From contig JASHUX010000455.1 of NCBI GenBank assembly GCA_030039775.1, positions 1 to 7,883 of the forward strand: a stretch of DNA of 7,883 bases. Direction: 5' to 3'. The DNA is from Alphaproteobacteria bacterium (lineage in GTDB: Bacteria; Pseudomonadota; Alphaproteobacteria; ATCC43930; CGMCC-115725). The stretch's first letter is position 1; each line of letters starts with the position of its first letter. Below, one piece after another: positions 1 through 5,903 of this stretch. A program made the position numbers and the translations under genes. Below the pieces are notes generated by a model. That model was not told the DNA's origin and did not search any database. It saw only the letters and a list, made by a program, of their open reading frames with translations.

Positions 1-599
1 TCGCGAATTTCCTTGATCATGCGTCCGAGATCGCCGAGCTCTTCATGGTTAAGCCCAGCGGCGGGCTCATCGAGCAGCAAGAGCTTCGGCTCAGCCGCCA
101 GCGCGCGGCCGAGCTCGACGCGCTTCTGTAAGCCGAAGGGTAGGGCGGCAACCGGAATCTCCGACTGTGCGTCGAGCTTCAGAAAGGAAATGAGTTCGCG
201 GGTCCGCTCGTTCAGCGCGCGCTCTTCACGTGCGGCGATCGGCAGGGCAAAGGAATTATCGATGAAACTGGACCGCGTTCGGCAGTGACCGCCTACCATG
301 ATGTTGCGGCGTACCGACATGGAACGGAATAGCGCCAAGTTCTGAAACGTGCGGCCGATGCCGAGCGGCGCAATGCCGTATCTCGGTACGCGGATAAGCG
401 ATTTCCCTTCGAACCGGATGTCGCCCGACTGCACCGGATAAAGTCGCGACAGGCAGTTGAACAGCGTTGTCTTACCGGCGCCGTTCGGACCGATCAGACC
501 GCAGATCTCGCCGTCGACAACATCGAAGCTGACATGATCCAACGCGACGATGCCGCCAAAGCTGACGGCAACCCGATCGACTTCCAGCAGCGCCGTCAC
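1..599 (-). CDS. livG: LivG-type ABC transporter ATP-binding protein, 3' end outside window
   Basis: ATPase subunit of a probable branched-chain amino acid (LivG-family) importer; it would sit on the cytoplasmic face of the permease dimer. Translated from GTG at 599, the minus strand stays open for 199 codons to the window edge. Visible in order: Walker A GPNGAGKT (residues 37-44), Q-loop RTFQN (Gln86), signature LPFGLQKRVELGRAL (153-167), and Walker B LLLLDEP (173-179) followed by the D-loop-like AGLN. The LPFG(L)QKR signature in place of LSGGQ is characteristic of the LivG/LivF branch. The family is usually about 250 residues, so roughly the last 50 are missing. The GTG start is supported by GAGG a few bases upstream and by an in-frame TAG five codons before it. 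The next gene upstream is an alpha/beta hydrolase rather than a LivM permease, so the substrate is inferred from family only. UrtD-like or other hydrophobic amino acid importers are alternatives. Confidence 0.9.
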   Translation of the reverse strand, partial: MTALLEVDRVAVSFGGIVALDHVSFDVVDGEICGLIGPNGAGKTTLFNCLSRLYPVQSGDIRFEGKSLIRVPRYGIAPLGIGRTFQNLALFRSMSVRRNIMVGGHCRTRSSFIDNSFALPIAAREERALNERTRELISFLKLDAQSEIPVAALPFGLQKRVELGRALAAEPKLLLLDEPAAGLNHEELGDLGRMIKEIR

Positions 600-655
600 C
601 GCGCCTCGATCCTAAGCCATGAATGGGCGGGCCGCAGCGGCAGCTTTTTCGTCAG
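596..655 (-). CDS. possible 19-codon leader ORF overlapping livG start
   Basis: On the minus strand a very strong purine tract, GGGGGAGGAG (671-662), is followed by a short open frame. Its possible starts are TTG at 661, directly abutting the tract, or CTG at 655, six bases after it. The frame ends in TGA at 598-596, which overlaps the livG GTG start as GTGA, a typical translational-coupling overlap. The peptide would be basic (begins with T-K-K-L). There is no ATG and the frame is very short. It could equally be the decayed tail of a former upstream gene, or chance. Not recognised. Confidence 0.2.
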   Translation of the reverse strand: MTKKLPLRPAHSWLRIEAR

Positions 656-702
656 GCGCAACTCCTCCCCCTAAAACGATAATTTCTTGCCCATTTGGTT
701 AT

Positions 703-715
703 CCGGGCGTCCCGG
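703..715. repeat. short GC-rich hairpin between hydrolase and livG
   Basis: CCGGG-CGT-CCCGG forms a perfect 5-bp stem with a 3-base loop, 24 bp after the hydrolase stop on the minus strand. No T-run follows on either strand, so a classical intrinsic terminator is not supported. It may be a weak transcript end or chance in GC-rich DNA. Confidence 0.25.
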
Positions 716-738
716 CGAAGTCAATTCAATGTAATTCG

Positions 739-1518
739 CTAGCGCCCGGCATCACCTACTTTTGTTATGCGGGTGATCAATTCCCAGAGCGCTTCCGGAC
801 GCTCGACATGCGCGTTATGGCCGGCGCCCGGGATAACGGCGGCGTGGGGGTCGAGCAAGCGTGCGTCGGCGAGCGGTACCATCGGATCGTTCTCTCCAAC
901 CGCAATCGTGACGGGCGCCTTCGCCACAGCAACGATCGGGCGAATGTCCGGTGGATCGTCGGTGCCGGCGATACGCGAATCGGCAGCCAGCCGAAATTTG
1001 CCGTTTTCTTGGGCAATGCCGGATGCAGCCGCGAGGGATGCAGGATCGGTCAGGCCGAATTGACCGGATACCTTGAGGTAACGTTCGATTGCGTCTTCCC
1101 GGCGATCGAACCAACGAACCGGTGCCGACGCGAATTGTCGGCGTCGCGCCAGCTCGTCCGCGGTCCAATCGACTTTGACGCCGAACGCCAGCACGCCGCG
1201 CACCTTCACGCCGAACCAACCGCTGGCCAGCATCAACGCGACCGCGCCGCCGAGGGAATGGCCGACAAGAAATGCTTCATCCGTTCCGATGAGCGCCGCG
1301 ACGTCGGCAGCGTACGTACCGTAGGCGTAGGGTTCCCGATGGAACGAGCGGCCGTGACCACGCAGATCGGGAATCAAGCACGTGCCGCGCCACTTGCGCT
1401 CGATAAACGCACTTAAACCATGCCATACGTCGCCATTTGCACCTTGACCGTGCAACAACACGAGCATCGGCGATCCCTCGCCGACCCTCTGGAAAAAAAT
1501 TGCCGCCTCGCGTTCCAT
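739..1518 (-). CDS. alpha/beta hydrolase
   Basis: A 259-residue cytoplasmic alpha/beta-hydrolase-fold enzyme; no signal peptide is visible. The oxyanion-hole segment is LLHGQGANGDVW (residues 21-32). The strand-4 region PDLRGHGRS (50-58) is typical of the esterase/lactonase branch. The nucleophile elbow GHSLGG puts Ser88 as nucleophile. The acid is probably Asp211 in GENDPMV and the base His234 in GAGHNAHVE, so the triad is complete. The length is normal for the family. Substrate cannot be read from the sequence; esterase, enol-lactonase or C-C hydrolase activities are all possible. The ATG at 1518 has only a weak AAG ribosome-binding match upstream. It is divergent from the DUF2147 gene (51 bp between starts) and points toward livG, 140 bp away, so co-transcription with livG is possible but unproven. 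Confidence 0.88.
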   Translation of the reverse strand: MEREAAIFFQRVGEGSPMLVLLHGQGANGDVWHGLSAFIERKWRGTCLIPDLRGHGRSFHREPYAYGTYAADVAALIGTDEAFLVGHSLGGAVALMLASGWFGVKVRGVLAFGVKVDWTADELARRRQFASAPVRWFDRREDAIERYLKVSGQFGLTDPASLAAASGIAQENGKFRLAADSRIAGTDDPPDIRPIVAVAKAPVTIAVGENDPMVPLADARLLDPHAAVIPGAGHNAHVERPEALWELITRITKVGDAGR

Positions 1519-1529
1519 TTGCTTAGACT
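1500..1529 (+). promoter_or_regulatory. candidate promoter for DUF2147 gene
   Basis: TTGCCG at 1500-1505 and TAGACT at 1524-1529 are separated by 18 bp. Each matches the sigma70 consensus at 4 of 6 positions, and they lie about 40 bp upstream of the DUF2147 start. The elements overlap the 5' end of the divergent hydrolase gene. The match is weak; this is the best candidate seen in the divergent gap. Confidence 0.25.
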
Positions 1530-1569
1530 ATGCGGCGCCGGTGCTGCGGGAAAGACCGGCGATAGGAGA

Positions 1570-2043
1570 ATGGGATTGAAGTTTGGATTTTACCTGGCGG
1601 TATTTGCTGCCATGACAAGCATTGGCTGGACGCAAGGGGCTACCGATATCAGCGGCCGCTGGCTGACGGAGAACGGCAAGGGCGTGATTGCGATCGCGCC
1701 GTGCGGCGATTCGATTTGCGGCAAGATTGACTGGCTTCAACCTCGGGCAAACGAGCCAGCGGGCCAGATTCCACGCGACAAAAACAATCACGATCCCGCG
1801 ATGCGCCAACATCCGATCTGCGGCCTCGAAATCATCTATGGCTTCCGGCGCGATGGCGATCCGCAGCATTGGATCGAAGGCAACATTTATGATCCCGAAA
1901 GCGGCGACACTTACCACGCGAACATCACGTTGCAGGATGCGAACCACCTACGATTGCGCGGTTATGTCGGCATCCCCCTGTTCGGCGAGAGCCAAATCTG
2001 GACCCGTGCCAACACCGCAACCTATCCCGCGTGCCGCGCCTAG
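1570..2043 (+). CDS. secreted DUF2147 family protein
   Basis: A 157-residue small exported protein of the DUF2147 family; its biochemical role is unknown. The N-terminus is a signal peptide: a Lys at residue 4, a hydrophobic core over about 5-20, and probable cleavage near residues 23-24 before the mature start TDISGRW. Family hallmarks follow in order: GRWLTENGKGVIAI, APCGDSICGKIDWL (Cys45, Cys50), PICGLEIIYGF (Cys84), GNIYDPESGDTY, LRLRGYVGIPLFGESQIWTR. A periplasmic location follows from the signal peptide. The frame is open upstream to 1420, but that extension overlaps the divergent gene and carries no signal peptide at its own start. AGGAG at 1564-1568 sits only 1 base from ATG 1570 but 7 bases from an in-frame TTG at 1576, so the true start may be the TTG (155 residues). 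The signal peptide survives either way. Confidence 0.9.
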   Translation: MGLKFGFYLAVFAAMTSIGWTQGATDISGRWLTENGKGVIAIAPCGDSICGKIDWLQPRANEPAGQIPRDKNNHDPAMRQHPICGLEIIYGFRRDGDPQHWIEGNIYDPESGDTYHANITLQDANHLRLRGYVGIPLFGESQIWTRANTATYPACRA

Positions 2044-2067
2044 TGGCGCTCACGCATTGTTGAGCGG

Positions 2068-2073
2068 TATAGT
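2068..2073 (+). promoter_or_regulatory. candidate -10 element upstream of cyclase
   Basis: TATAGT matches the -10 consensus at 5 of 6 positions in the short gap between the DUF2147 stop and the cyclase. No convincing -35 lies 16-18 bp upstream. If real, transcription would begin near 2080, which would favour the ATG at 2110 over the TTG at 2089 as the cyclase start. Confidence 0.25.
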
Positions 2074-2088
2074 GGTGGCCGGGATTGG

Positions 2089-3525
2089 TTGGAGAACCAT
2101 ATTCCTGGCATGACCGAAACCGCATCACTCCTTGTGTTACTTCGCGAAGCTGCCGAACCCGCCGCCGCGGCCGCGATCGAAAAAATGCTTGCCGGGGGTA
2201 GCGACGCCTCGTTATGTCGGGTGAACGTGCTCGATTTCGCCAAGAGCGCCGGTATAACCGACGACCAGGCGATCGGCGCATTTCTGCACGCCTCGCGGCT
2301 CGGCATTTTCGAGATGCAATGGAACGTGCTGTGTCCCGGCTGCGGCGCCGTACTCGATTCCAACACGACGCTGAAAAGCGTGCAGTCCACGGAGTATCAC
2401 TGCCAACTCTGCAACGCGGGGTACGAACCGAGCCTCGACGAAATGGTCGAGGTGACGTTCACCGTCAATCCGCGCGTACGCAAGATCGCGGCGCACGATC
2501 CCGACACCATGCCGCCGAACGAATTTTATCAGCAGATGTTTTGGGGCAGTTGGGCCGATCTTCCCGACAATATCGGCGAGGCTCTCGACCGCATCGAGCT
2601 CGATGCCATCGAACTGGCGCCCGGCGAAAAAGCGACGATGTCGCTGGTCTTGCCCGACCGTTTCTGCATCGTGTTCGAACCGATCACCCACGCGGCGCAG
2701 TTCATCGACGTGAAGGGCGAGGCGACCAAGGAACGCCGTTCCCTGTCGATGATCTACAACAAGTTCGTTGCGTCGCACACGATGGTCGAAATGCCGCCCG
2801 GGCCGCTGCGCATCTCGTTCGAGAACAAGACCGACCGGCGCCTGCTCCCTGGCGTTTGGGTCGCCGACGACGACCTGCACCATCTCATCGGCAAGCGGAA
2901 ACCGTTCCTGACCGCAAAGCGCCTACTGACCAACCAGACGTTCCGCGACCTTTACCGCACTGACGCGCTCGAATCCGACCAGCGCCTCAAGATCACCAGC
3001 CTGACGTTCCTGTTCACCGACCTCAAAGGCTCGACCGCGCTCTACGACCGCGTCGGCGACCTCAAGGCTTACGATTTGGTGCGCGCGCATTTCGATTTGC
3101 TGAACAAGATCGTCGCGGCCGAGGAAGGCGCCGTGGTCAAGACCATCGGGGATGCAGTGATGGCGACGTTCGAGACATCGGACCGGGCGGTGTCAGCGGC
3201 ACTCAAGATGCGCGACGCCATCGGCCAAGTCGGCGGGCCAGACGGTAAAGGGCAGGGCCAGGATCTGCTCCTCAAGATCGGCATCCACGAAGGCCCGTGC
3301 CTAGCCGTCGTGCTGAATGATCGCCAGGACTATTTCGGCCAAACCGTGAATATCGCCGCCCGGGTCCAAGGTCTCGCCGATTCTCGCGCTATACTCGCCA
3401 CCGGTGCCGTGGTCGAAAAGCCGGAGACAGCAAAGCTGCTGGAGGCCACCGGGGTTATGCCGGTCGCCCAACGCCAGGCCCTCCGCGGCGTCACCCACGA
3501 ACTGACGCTGTACGAATTGCCGTAG
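2089..3525 (+). CDS. class III adenylate cyclase with N-terminal zinc ribbon
   Basis: Predicted soluble cyclase converting ATP to cAMP; 478 residues from TTG 2089, or 471 from ATG 2110. Numbering here uses the TTG. Residues about 45-78 look like a small helical or winged-helix segment. A zinc ribbon follows with CPGC (Cys82, Cys85) and CQLC (Cys105, Cys108). Residues about 115-295 form a conserved family-specific region, probably the domain listed as DUF5939. The catalytic domain spans about 302-478. Metal-binding Asp311 (FTDLKGST) and Asp355 (GDAVMATF), adenine-selecting Lys351 (KTIGD) and Asp414 (DYFGQTVN), and transition-state Asn421 and Arg425 (NIAARV) are all present. The monomer therefore has a full set for a homodimer with two active sites, and Lys plus Asp indicates ATP rather than GTP. 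No membrane segment is seen. The start is uncertain: neither candidate has well-spaced ribosome-binding sequence. The gene follows DUF2147 in the same direction and converges with the MBL gene. Confidence 0.93.
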   Translation: MENHIPGMTETASLLVLLREAAEPAAAAAIEKMLAGGSDASLCRVNVLDFAKSAGITDDQAIGAFLHASRLGIFEMQWNVLCPGCGAVLDSNTTLKSVQSTEYHCQLCNAGYEPSLDEMVEVTFTVNPRVRKIAAHDPDTMPPNEFYQQMFWGSWADLPDNIGEALDRIELDAIELAPGEKATMSLVLPDRFCIVFEPITHAAQFIDVKGEATKERRSLSMIYNKFVASHTMVEMPPGPLRISFENKTDRRLLPGVWVADDDLHHLIGKRKPFLTAKRLLTNQTFRDLYRTDALESDQRLKITSLTFLFTDLKGSTALYDRVGDLKAYDLVRAHFDLLNKIVAAEEGAVVKTIGDAVMATFETSDRAVSAALKMRDAIGQVGGPDGKGQGQDLLLKIGIHEGPCLAVVLNDRQDYFGQTVNIAARVQGLADSRAILATGAVVEKPETAKLLEATGVMPVAQRQALRGVTHELTLYELP

Positions 3526-3576
3526 GGCGGACCCGACGAAGACGAATCAGTCGCTTTGGCCGCAGAACATTTATCG

Positions 3577-3592
3577 CATAATGTATATTATG
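3577..3592. repeat. AT-rich inverted repeat in convergent gap
   Basis: CATAAT-GTAT-ATTATG is a perfect 6-bp inverted repeat with a 4-base centre. It lies in an AT-rich island (about 3568-3602) between the convergent cyclase and MBL genes, a strong contrast with the GC-rich surroundings. No T-run follows a stable stem, so it is a weak terminator candidate at best; a protein-binding site or chance are alternatives. Confidence 0.3.
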
Positions 3593-3624
3593 AGAAATAT
3601 ATCCAGACCCAACGAATACTTGCC

Positions 3625-4398
3625 TTAGACCTCGATCACCATGCCGTCATAGGCCGGCTCGATATGTGGCGGCAGTTCGCCGCGCAGCGTTTCATAGTCC
3701 AGGCTCTCGTCCATGTGCGTGAGGATGCCGCGCTTGGCGCCTATCCGCTCGATCCACGCCACCGACTGCGCCAAATGGGAGTGCGTGATGTGGGTCTCCC
3801 GGCGCAAGCAATCGACGATCCAAACCTCAACCCCGGCCAGCGCGGCGAAGGCCGCGTCGTCGAGCGCGAACACGTCGGTCGAATATCCGAACCGGCCGAA
3901 CCGTAAGCCTAGAGACGGCGTACGGCCGTGGATTTGGATAAACGACGTCACGGTTACGCCGGCAGCCTCAAACGCCCCGCCGACCTCGTGGGCCTCGATC
4001 ATCGGCTGATGGTAATAGCCAGAGGCGTTCGGATCGCGGATGCCGTCCATCGTGTAGCCGAACCGGTCGTGGATCGCGGCAAAGGTCTTTGTAGTACCGT
4101 AGGCGGGGATCGGCTGGCCCAATATCCAGCTAGGTACGCGCAGGTCGTCGATGCCGTGGATGTGGTCGGCATGCGCATGGGTAAAGATGACAGCGTCGAT
4201 CCGCTTGATATTGCAGGATAACAAAGCCTCGCGCAGGTCTGGTGGCGCATCGACCAGAATAGTCTGGCCGTCTTGCTCAATTGCAATGGCGGCACGGCGA
4301 CGCCGATTCTTGGGATTGGCCGGATCGCACCGGCCCCATTCGCCGCCGATCCGCGGAACGCCCCAGGACGGGCCGCAGCCTAAAACGGTGATCTTCAT
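3625..4398 (-). CDS. PhnP-like metallo-beta-lactamase-fold hydrolase
   Basis: A 257-residue metal-dependent hydrolase, probably a phosphodiesterase of the PhnP/RNase Z-like branch. The N-terminus GCGPSWGVPRIGGEWG and the PANPKNRRRRAA segment (residues 27-37) are typical of the alphaproteobacterial family. The metal site is FTHAHADHIHGID (His74, His76, Asp78, His79), with further ligand candidates His157, Asp175 (GYSTDV) and His228 (LTHMD). THSH at 205-208 may bind substrate. The length is normal and the ligand set looks complete. Its ATG overlaps the tatD stop as ATGA, so it is almost certainly translationally coupled to tatD. A C-P lyase role as for true PhnP is unlikely, since no phn genes are nearby; cyclic nucleotide or other phosphodiester substrates are possible. 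It converges with the cyclase, but any link between the two is only inference. Confidence 0.9.
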   Translation of the reverse strand: MKITVLGCGPSWGVPRIGGEWGRCDPANPKNRRRRAAIAIEQDGQTILVDAPPDLREALLSCNIKRIDAVIFTHAHADHIHGIDDLRVPSWILGQPIPAYGTTKTFAAIHDRFGYTMDGIRDPNASGYYHQPMIEAHEVGGAFEAAGVTVTSFIQIHGRTPSLGLRFGRFGYSTDVFALDDAAFAALAGVEVWIVDCLRRETHITHSHLAQSVAWIERIGAKRGILTHMDESLDYETLRGELPPHIEPAYDGMVIEV

Positions 4399-5177
4399 GC
4401 CGCCGGCCGCTTTGCCTTGGCAAACAGCCGAAAGAAATTGTCTGTCGTTGCGCGACCCAGCTCATCCACAGAAATTCCTGTAAGTTCAGCAACTTTAGCG
4501 GCGGTGTGCACAATGAAGGCCGGCTCGTTGGTCTTGCCGCGCAACGGCACCGGCGCGAGGTACGGCGCGTCGGTTTCGATCAGCAGCCGATCGAGCGGAA
4601 TCTCGGCCACGATGCTCCTCAATTCGTCAGCGTTCTTGAAGGTGACGATGCCAGAAATTGAAATGTGGAAGCCGAGAGCCAGCGCGGGTTCCGACAAGGC
4701 GCGGGTCGTGGAGAAGCAGTGGATGATCCCGGTCGTCATGCCCTGCTCTTTCAGGATGGCGATCGTCTCGGCGTCGGCGTTGCGGCTATGCACGATCAGC
4801 GGCAGGCCCGCCTCGCGGGCGACGCGACACTGGGCACGGAACATCGTGGCCTGTCGGTCGCGCGGGCTGTGGTCGTAATGGAAATCGAGGCCCGTCTCGC
4901 CGATCCCTACGACTTTCGGATGCGCGGTCAGTTGCGCAAGGCGCTGGACGACGCCGTCGGGCGTCTTTTCCGTTTCGTGCGGATGGATGCCGACCGTAGC
5001 CCAGACATCGAGATCGGACGCGGCAATGCCGACGACGTCATCGAGCTCGTCGGCCGTGGTACCGATCGTGAGCATCGTCGCGACACCGGCCGCCCGCGCA
5101 CGGTCGATCACGCCTCGTCGCTGATCCGGCTCGGCGAAATCGATATGGCAATGACTATCGACAAGCATGGTCGGCAC
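4395..5177 (-). CDS. tatD: TatD family metal-dependent hydrolase (DNase)
   Basis: A 260-residue cytoplasmic TIM-barrel metallohydrolase of the TatD family, whose members have 3'-5' exonuclease or DNase activity linked to DNA repair and RNA quality control. Metal ligands are visible: His9 and His11 in DSHCHIDF, Glu94 in GIGETGLDFHYD, His130 in LIVHSRNAD, His153 in IIHCFS, and Asp203 in LLIETDAPYLAP. The C-terminal RGKTNEPAFI segment is also typical. The length matches the family. Start: GTG at 5177 has AAGG 6 bases upstream, within GGGGGAGAAAGG. An in-frame ATG at 5168 is closer to the usual family N-terminus but lies 15 bases from that site. The 3' end overlaps the MBL gene by 4 bases. Upstream, an unrecognised pair of frames separates it from metG. 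Confidence 0.94.
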   Translation of the reverse strand: MPTMLVDSHCHIDFAEPDQRRGVIDRARAAGVATMLTIGTTADELDDVVGIAASDLDVWATVGIHPHETEKTPDGVVQRLAQLTAHPKVVGIGETGLDFHYDHSPRDRQATMFRAQCRVAREAGLPLIVHSRNADAETIAILKEQGMTTGIIHCFSTTRALSEPALALGFHISISGIVTFKNADELRSIVAEIPLDRLLIETDAPYLAPVPLRGKTNEPAFIVHTAAKVAELTGISVDELGRATTDNFFRLFAKAKRPAA

Positions 5178-5216
5178 GGGAAACCTTTCTCCCCCAACAA
5201 GAGGTGTGATTTTGGT

Positions 5217-5248
5217 GCGCTATTTCGGAAGCGCAAGGAATCTTGCGC
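5217..5248 (-). promoter_or_regulatory. overlapping hairpins upstream of tatD
   Basis: GCGCAAG-GAAT-CTTGCGC (5231-5248) is a perfect 7-bp stem with a 4-base loop. A second pairing, GCGCT (5217-5221) with AGCGC (5230-5234), shares the GCGC arm, so the two structures exclude each other in RNA. They lie between the stop of the unrecognised frame (5269) and tatD (5177). The 3' flank on the minus strand is TTCCGAAA rather than a U-run, so an intrinsic terminator is doubtful. An attenuator, an RNA-processing site or an operator are possible. Confidence 0.35.
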
Positions 5249-5268
5249 GAAAAAGAGCGCCGCGAGAC

Positions 5269-5529
5269 CTAGGAAACCAGCATGCCGCCGCGGCGGGCGC
5301 GGGCCCGGAGCGAATTGTCGGCATCGCCGAGTTCGGCTTCGAACCTGACCAATTTCGCATGCTCCAACATCTCGACCGGCATCGGCGCGCATTGTGACGC
5401 CGGCCTTTCGCAACGGCGGGGAGCTAAGAGTTCGACCGCCTGGCGAGGATCGCGCCGCGCGCGTTCCCGCAAACTGCCCTGCGGCTCTAACGCGAACCGG
5501 ATCATCTCCCGCGCGAGATTTTTGCGCAT
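5269..5529 (-). CDS. unrecognised ORF, probably frameshifted continuation of 5502-5903
   Basis: An 86-codon frame opens at ATG 5529 inside the end of the preceding frame and ends in TAG at 5269. I do not recognise the product. It is rich in Arg, Glu, Ala and Leu, with no membrane segment or signal peptide. Codons are mostly G/C-ending, as in the neighbours. No ribosome-binding sequence precedes the ATG (upstream is GCCGGGCCG), so an independent start is poorly supported. The frame is offset so that a single -1 slip at the A5 run (5523-5519) joins it to the 5502-5903 frame into a product of about 211 residues. It could be a real second cistron, the 3' half of a decayed gene, or a sequencing error. 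Confidence 0.4.
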   Translation of the reverse strand: MRKNLAREMIRFALEPQGSLRERARRDPRQAVELLAPRRCERPASQCAPMPVEMLEHAKLVRFEAELGDADNSLRARARRGGMLVS

Positions 5530-5903
5530 CGGCCCGGCGACAGCCGGTTCGTCAATTCGTCGGGCAACATCCGGTCCACGATCACGGTCACCATCTCGGC
5601 ACATTCGGTCTTCGGGTCGGGCTTATCGGCGGCGCCCTCGTCCGGCGCCGTAATCGCCACGATGACAGGCTCCTTGGGGCGGTGAAGTGTTGTGAACAGC
5701 TTGCTGGCTTTCGCCAGGTACATCGAAATGATGCGGTCGTGAATCTCGACGATCTTCTCGAGCAATTCACCTTCATCCGCCAGGACGCCGCGGCTTCTCA
5801 ACGATGCTATCTTGTCGTAAACTGGCTGTTCTTCCCCGAGATATTCGCGCACTTTTTCCAACACGGCCACGAGTTCGGGATAGTCGTTCATGGGCTTCAG
5901 CAC
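5502..5903 (-). CDS. unrecognised protein, possibly broken gene
   Basis: A 133-codon frame from GTG 5903 to TGA 5502; an internal ATG at 5891 is an alternative start. The product is not recognised. It looks coding: G/C-ending codons, many Glu/Lys/Val/Ile, and an amphipathic helical stretch over residues about 11-75 (ELVAVLEKV, ELLEKIVEIHDRIISMYL). No signal peptide or membrane segment. Neither start has a clear ribosome-binding site; AGG lies 9 bases before the GTG. The same frame is open without any start codon back to a TAA near 6020. That extension has no Met or usable alternative start, so either the 5' end has been lost or it is chance. The C-terminus runs into the overlapping frame 5269-5529. 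It sits between metG and tatD, which are often adjacent in related genomes. A decayed gene is a serious alternative. Confidence 0.5.
   Translation of the reverse strand: MLKPMNDYPELVAVLEKVREYLGEEQPVYDKIASLRSRGVLADEGELLEKIVEIHDRIISMYLAKASKLFTTLHRPKEPVIVAITAPDEGAADKPDPKTECAEMVTVIVDRMLPDELTNRLSPGRCAKISRGR
5519..5523 (-). other. A5 run at the frame overlap
   Basis: Five A residues on the minus strand lie within the codons GCA AAA ATC of the 5502-5903 frame. A -1 shift here reads AAA AAT CTC and continues in the 5269-5529 frame. This is where a slippage, a one-base deletion or a homopolymer sequencing error would act. The heptamer is not an optimal X XXY YYZ slippery site, because the second codon re-pairs poorly. 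Confidence 0.4.

Noticed and set aside
703..715. Intrinsic terminator for the hydrolase gene
   Set aside because: The stem is only 5 bp and no T-run follows on either strand, so only a short hairpin can be claimed.
619..1416. Plus-strand open frame of 265 codons
   Set aside because: It is antisense to the alpha/beta hydrolase, which has a full catalytic triad; the plus-strand translation shows no domain and begins in non-coding sequence.
2212..2963. Open frames on both strands inside the cyclase (plus 2214-2963, minus 2212-2883)
   Set aside because: Both are shadows of the zinc-ribbon half of the cyclase, Arg- or His-rich, without motifs; the cyclase frame itself is unambiguous.
3625..5177. 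MBL hydrolase plus TatD plus cyclase as a cyclic-nucleotide signalling or defence module
   Set aside because: The cyclase is on the opposite, convergent strand, and the tatD-MBL pair is a common housekeeping arrangement next to metG. No effector, transmembrane or sensor partner typical of nucleotide-based defence is present.
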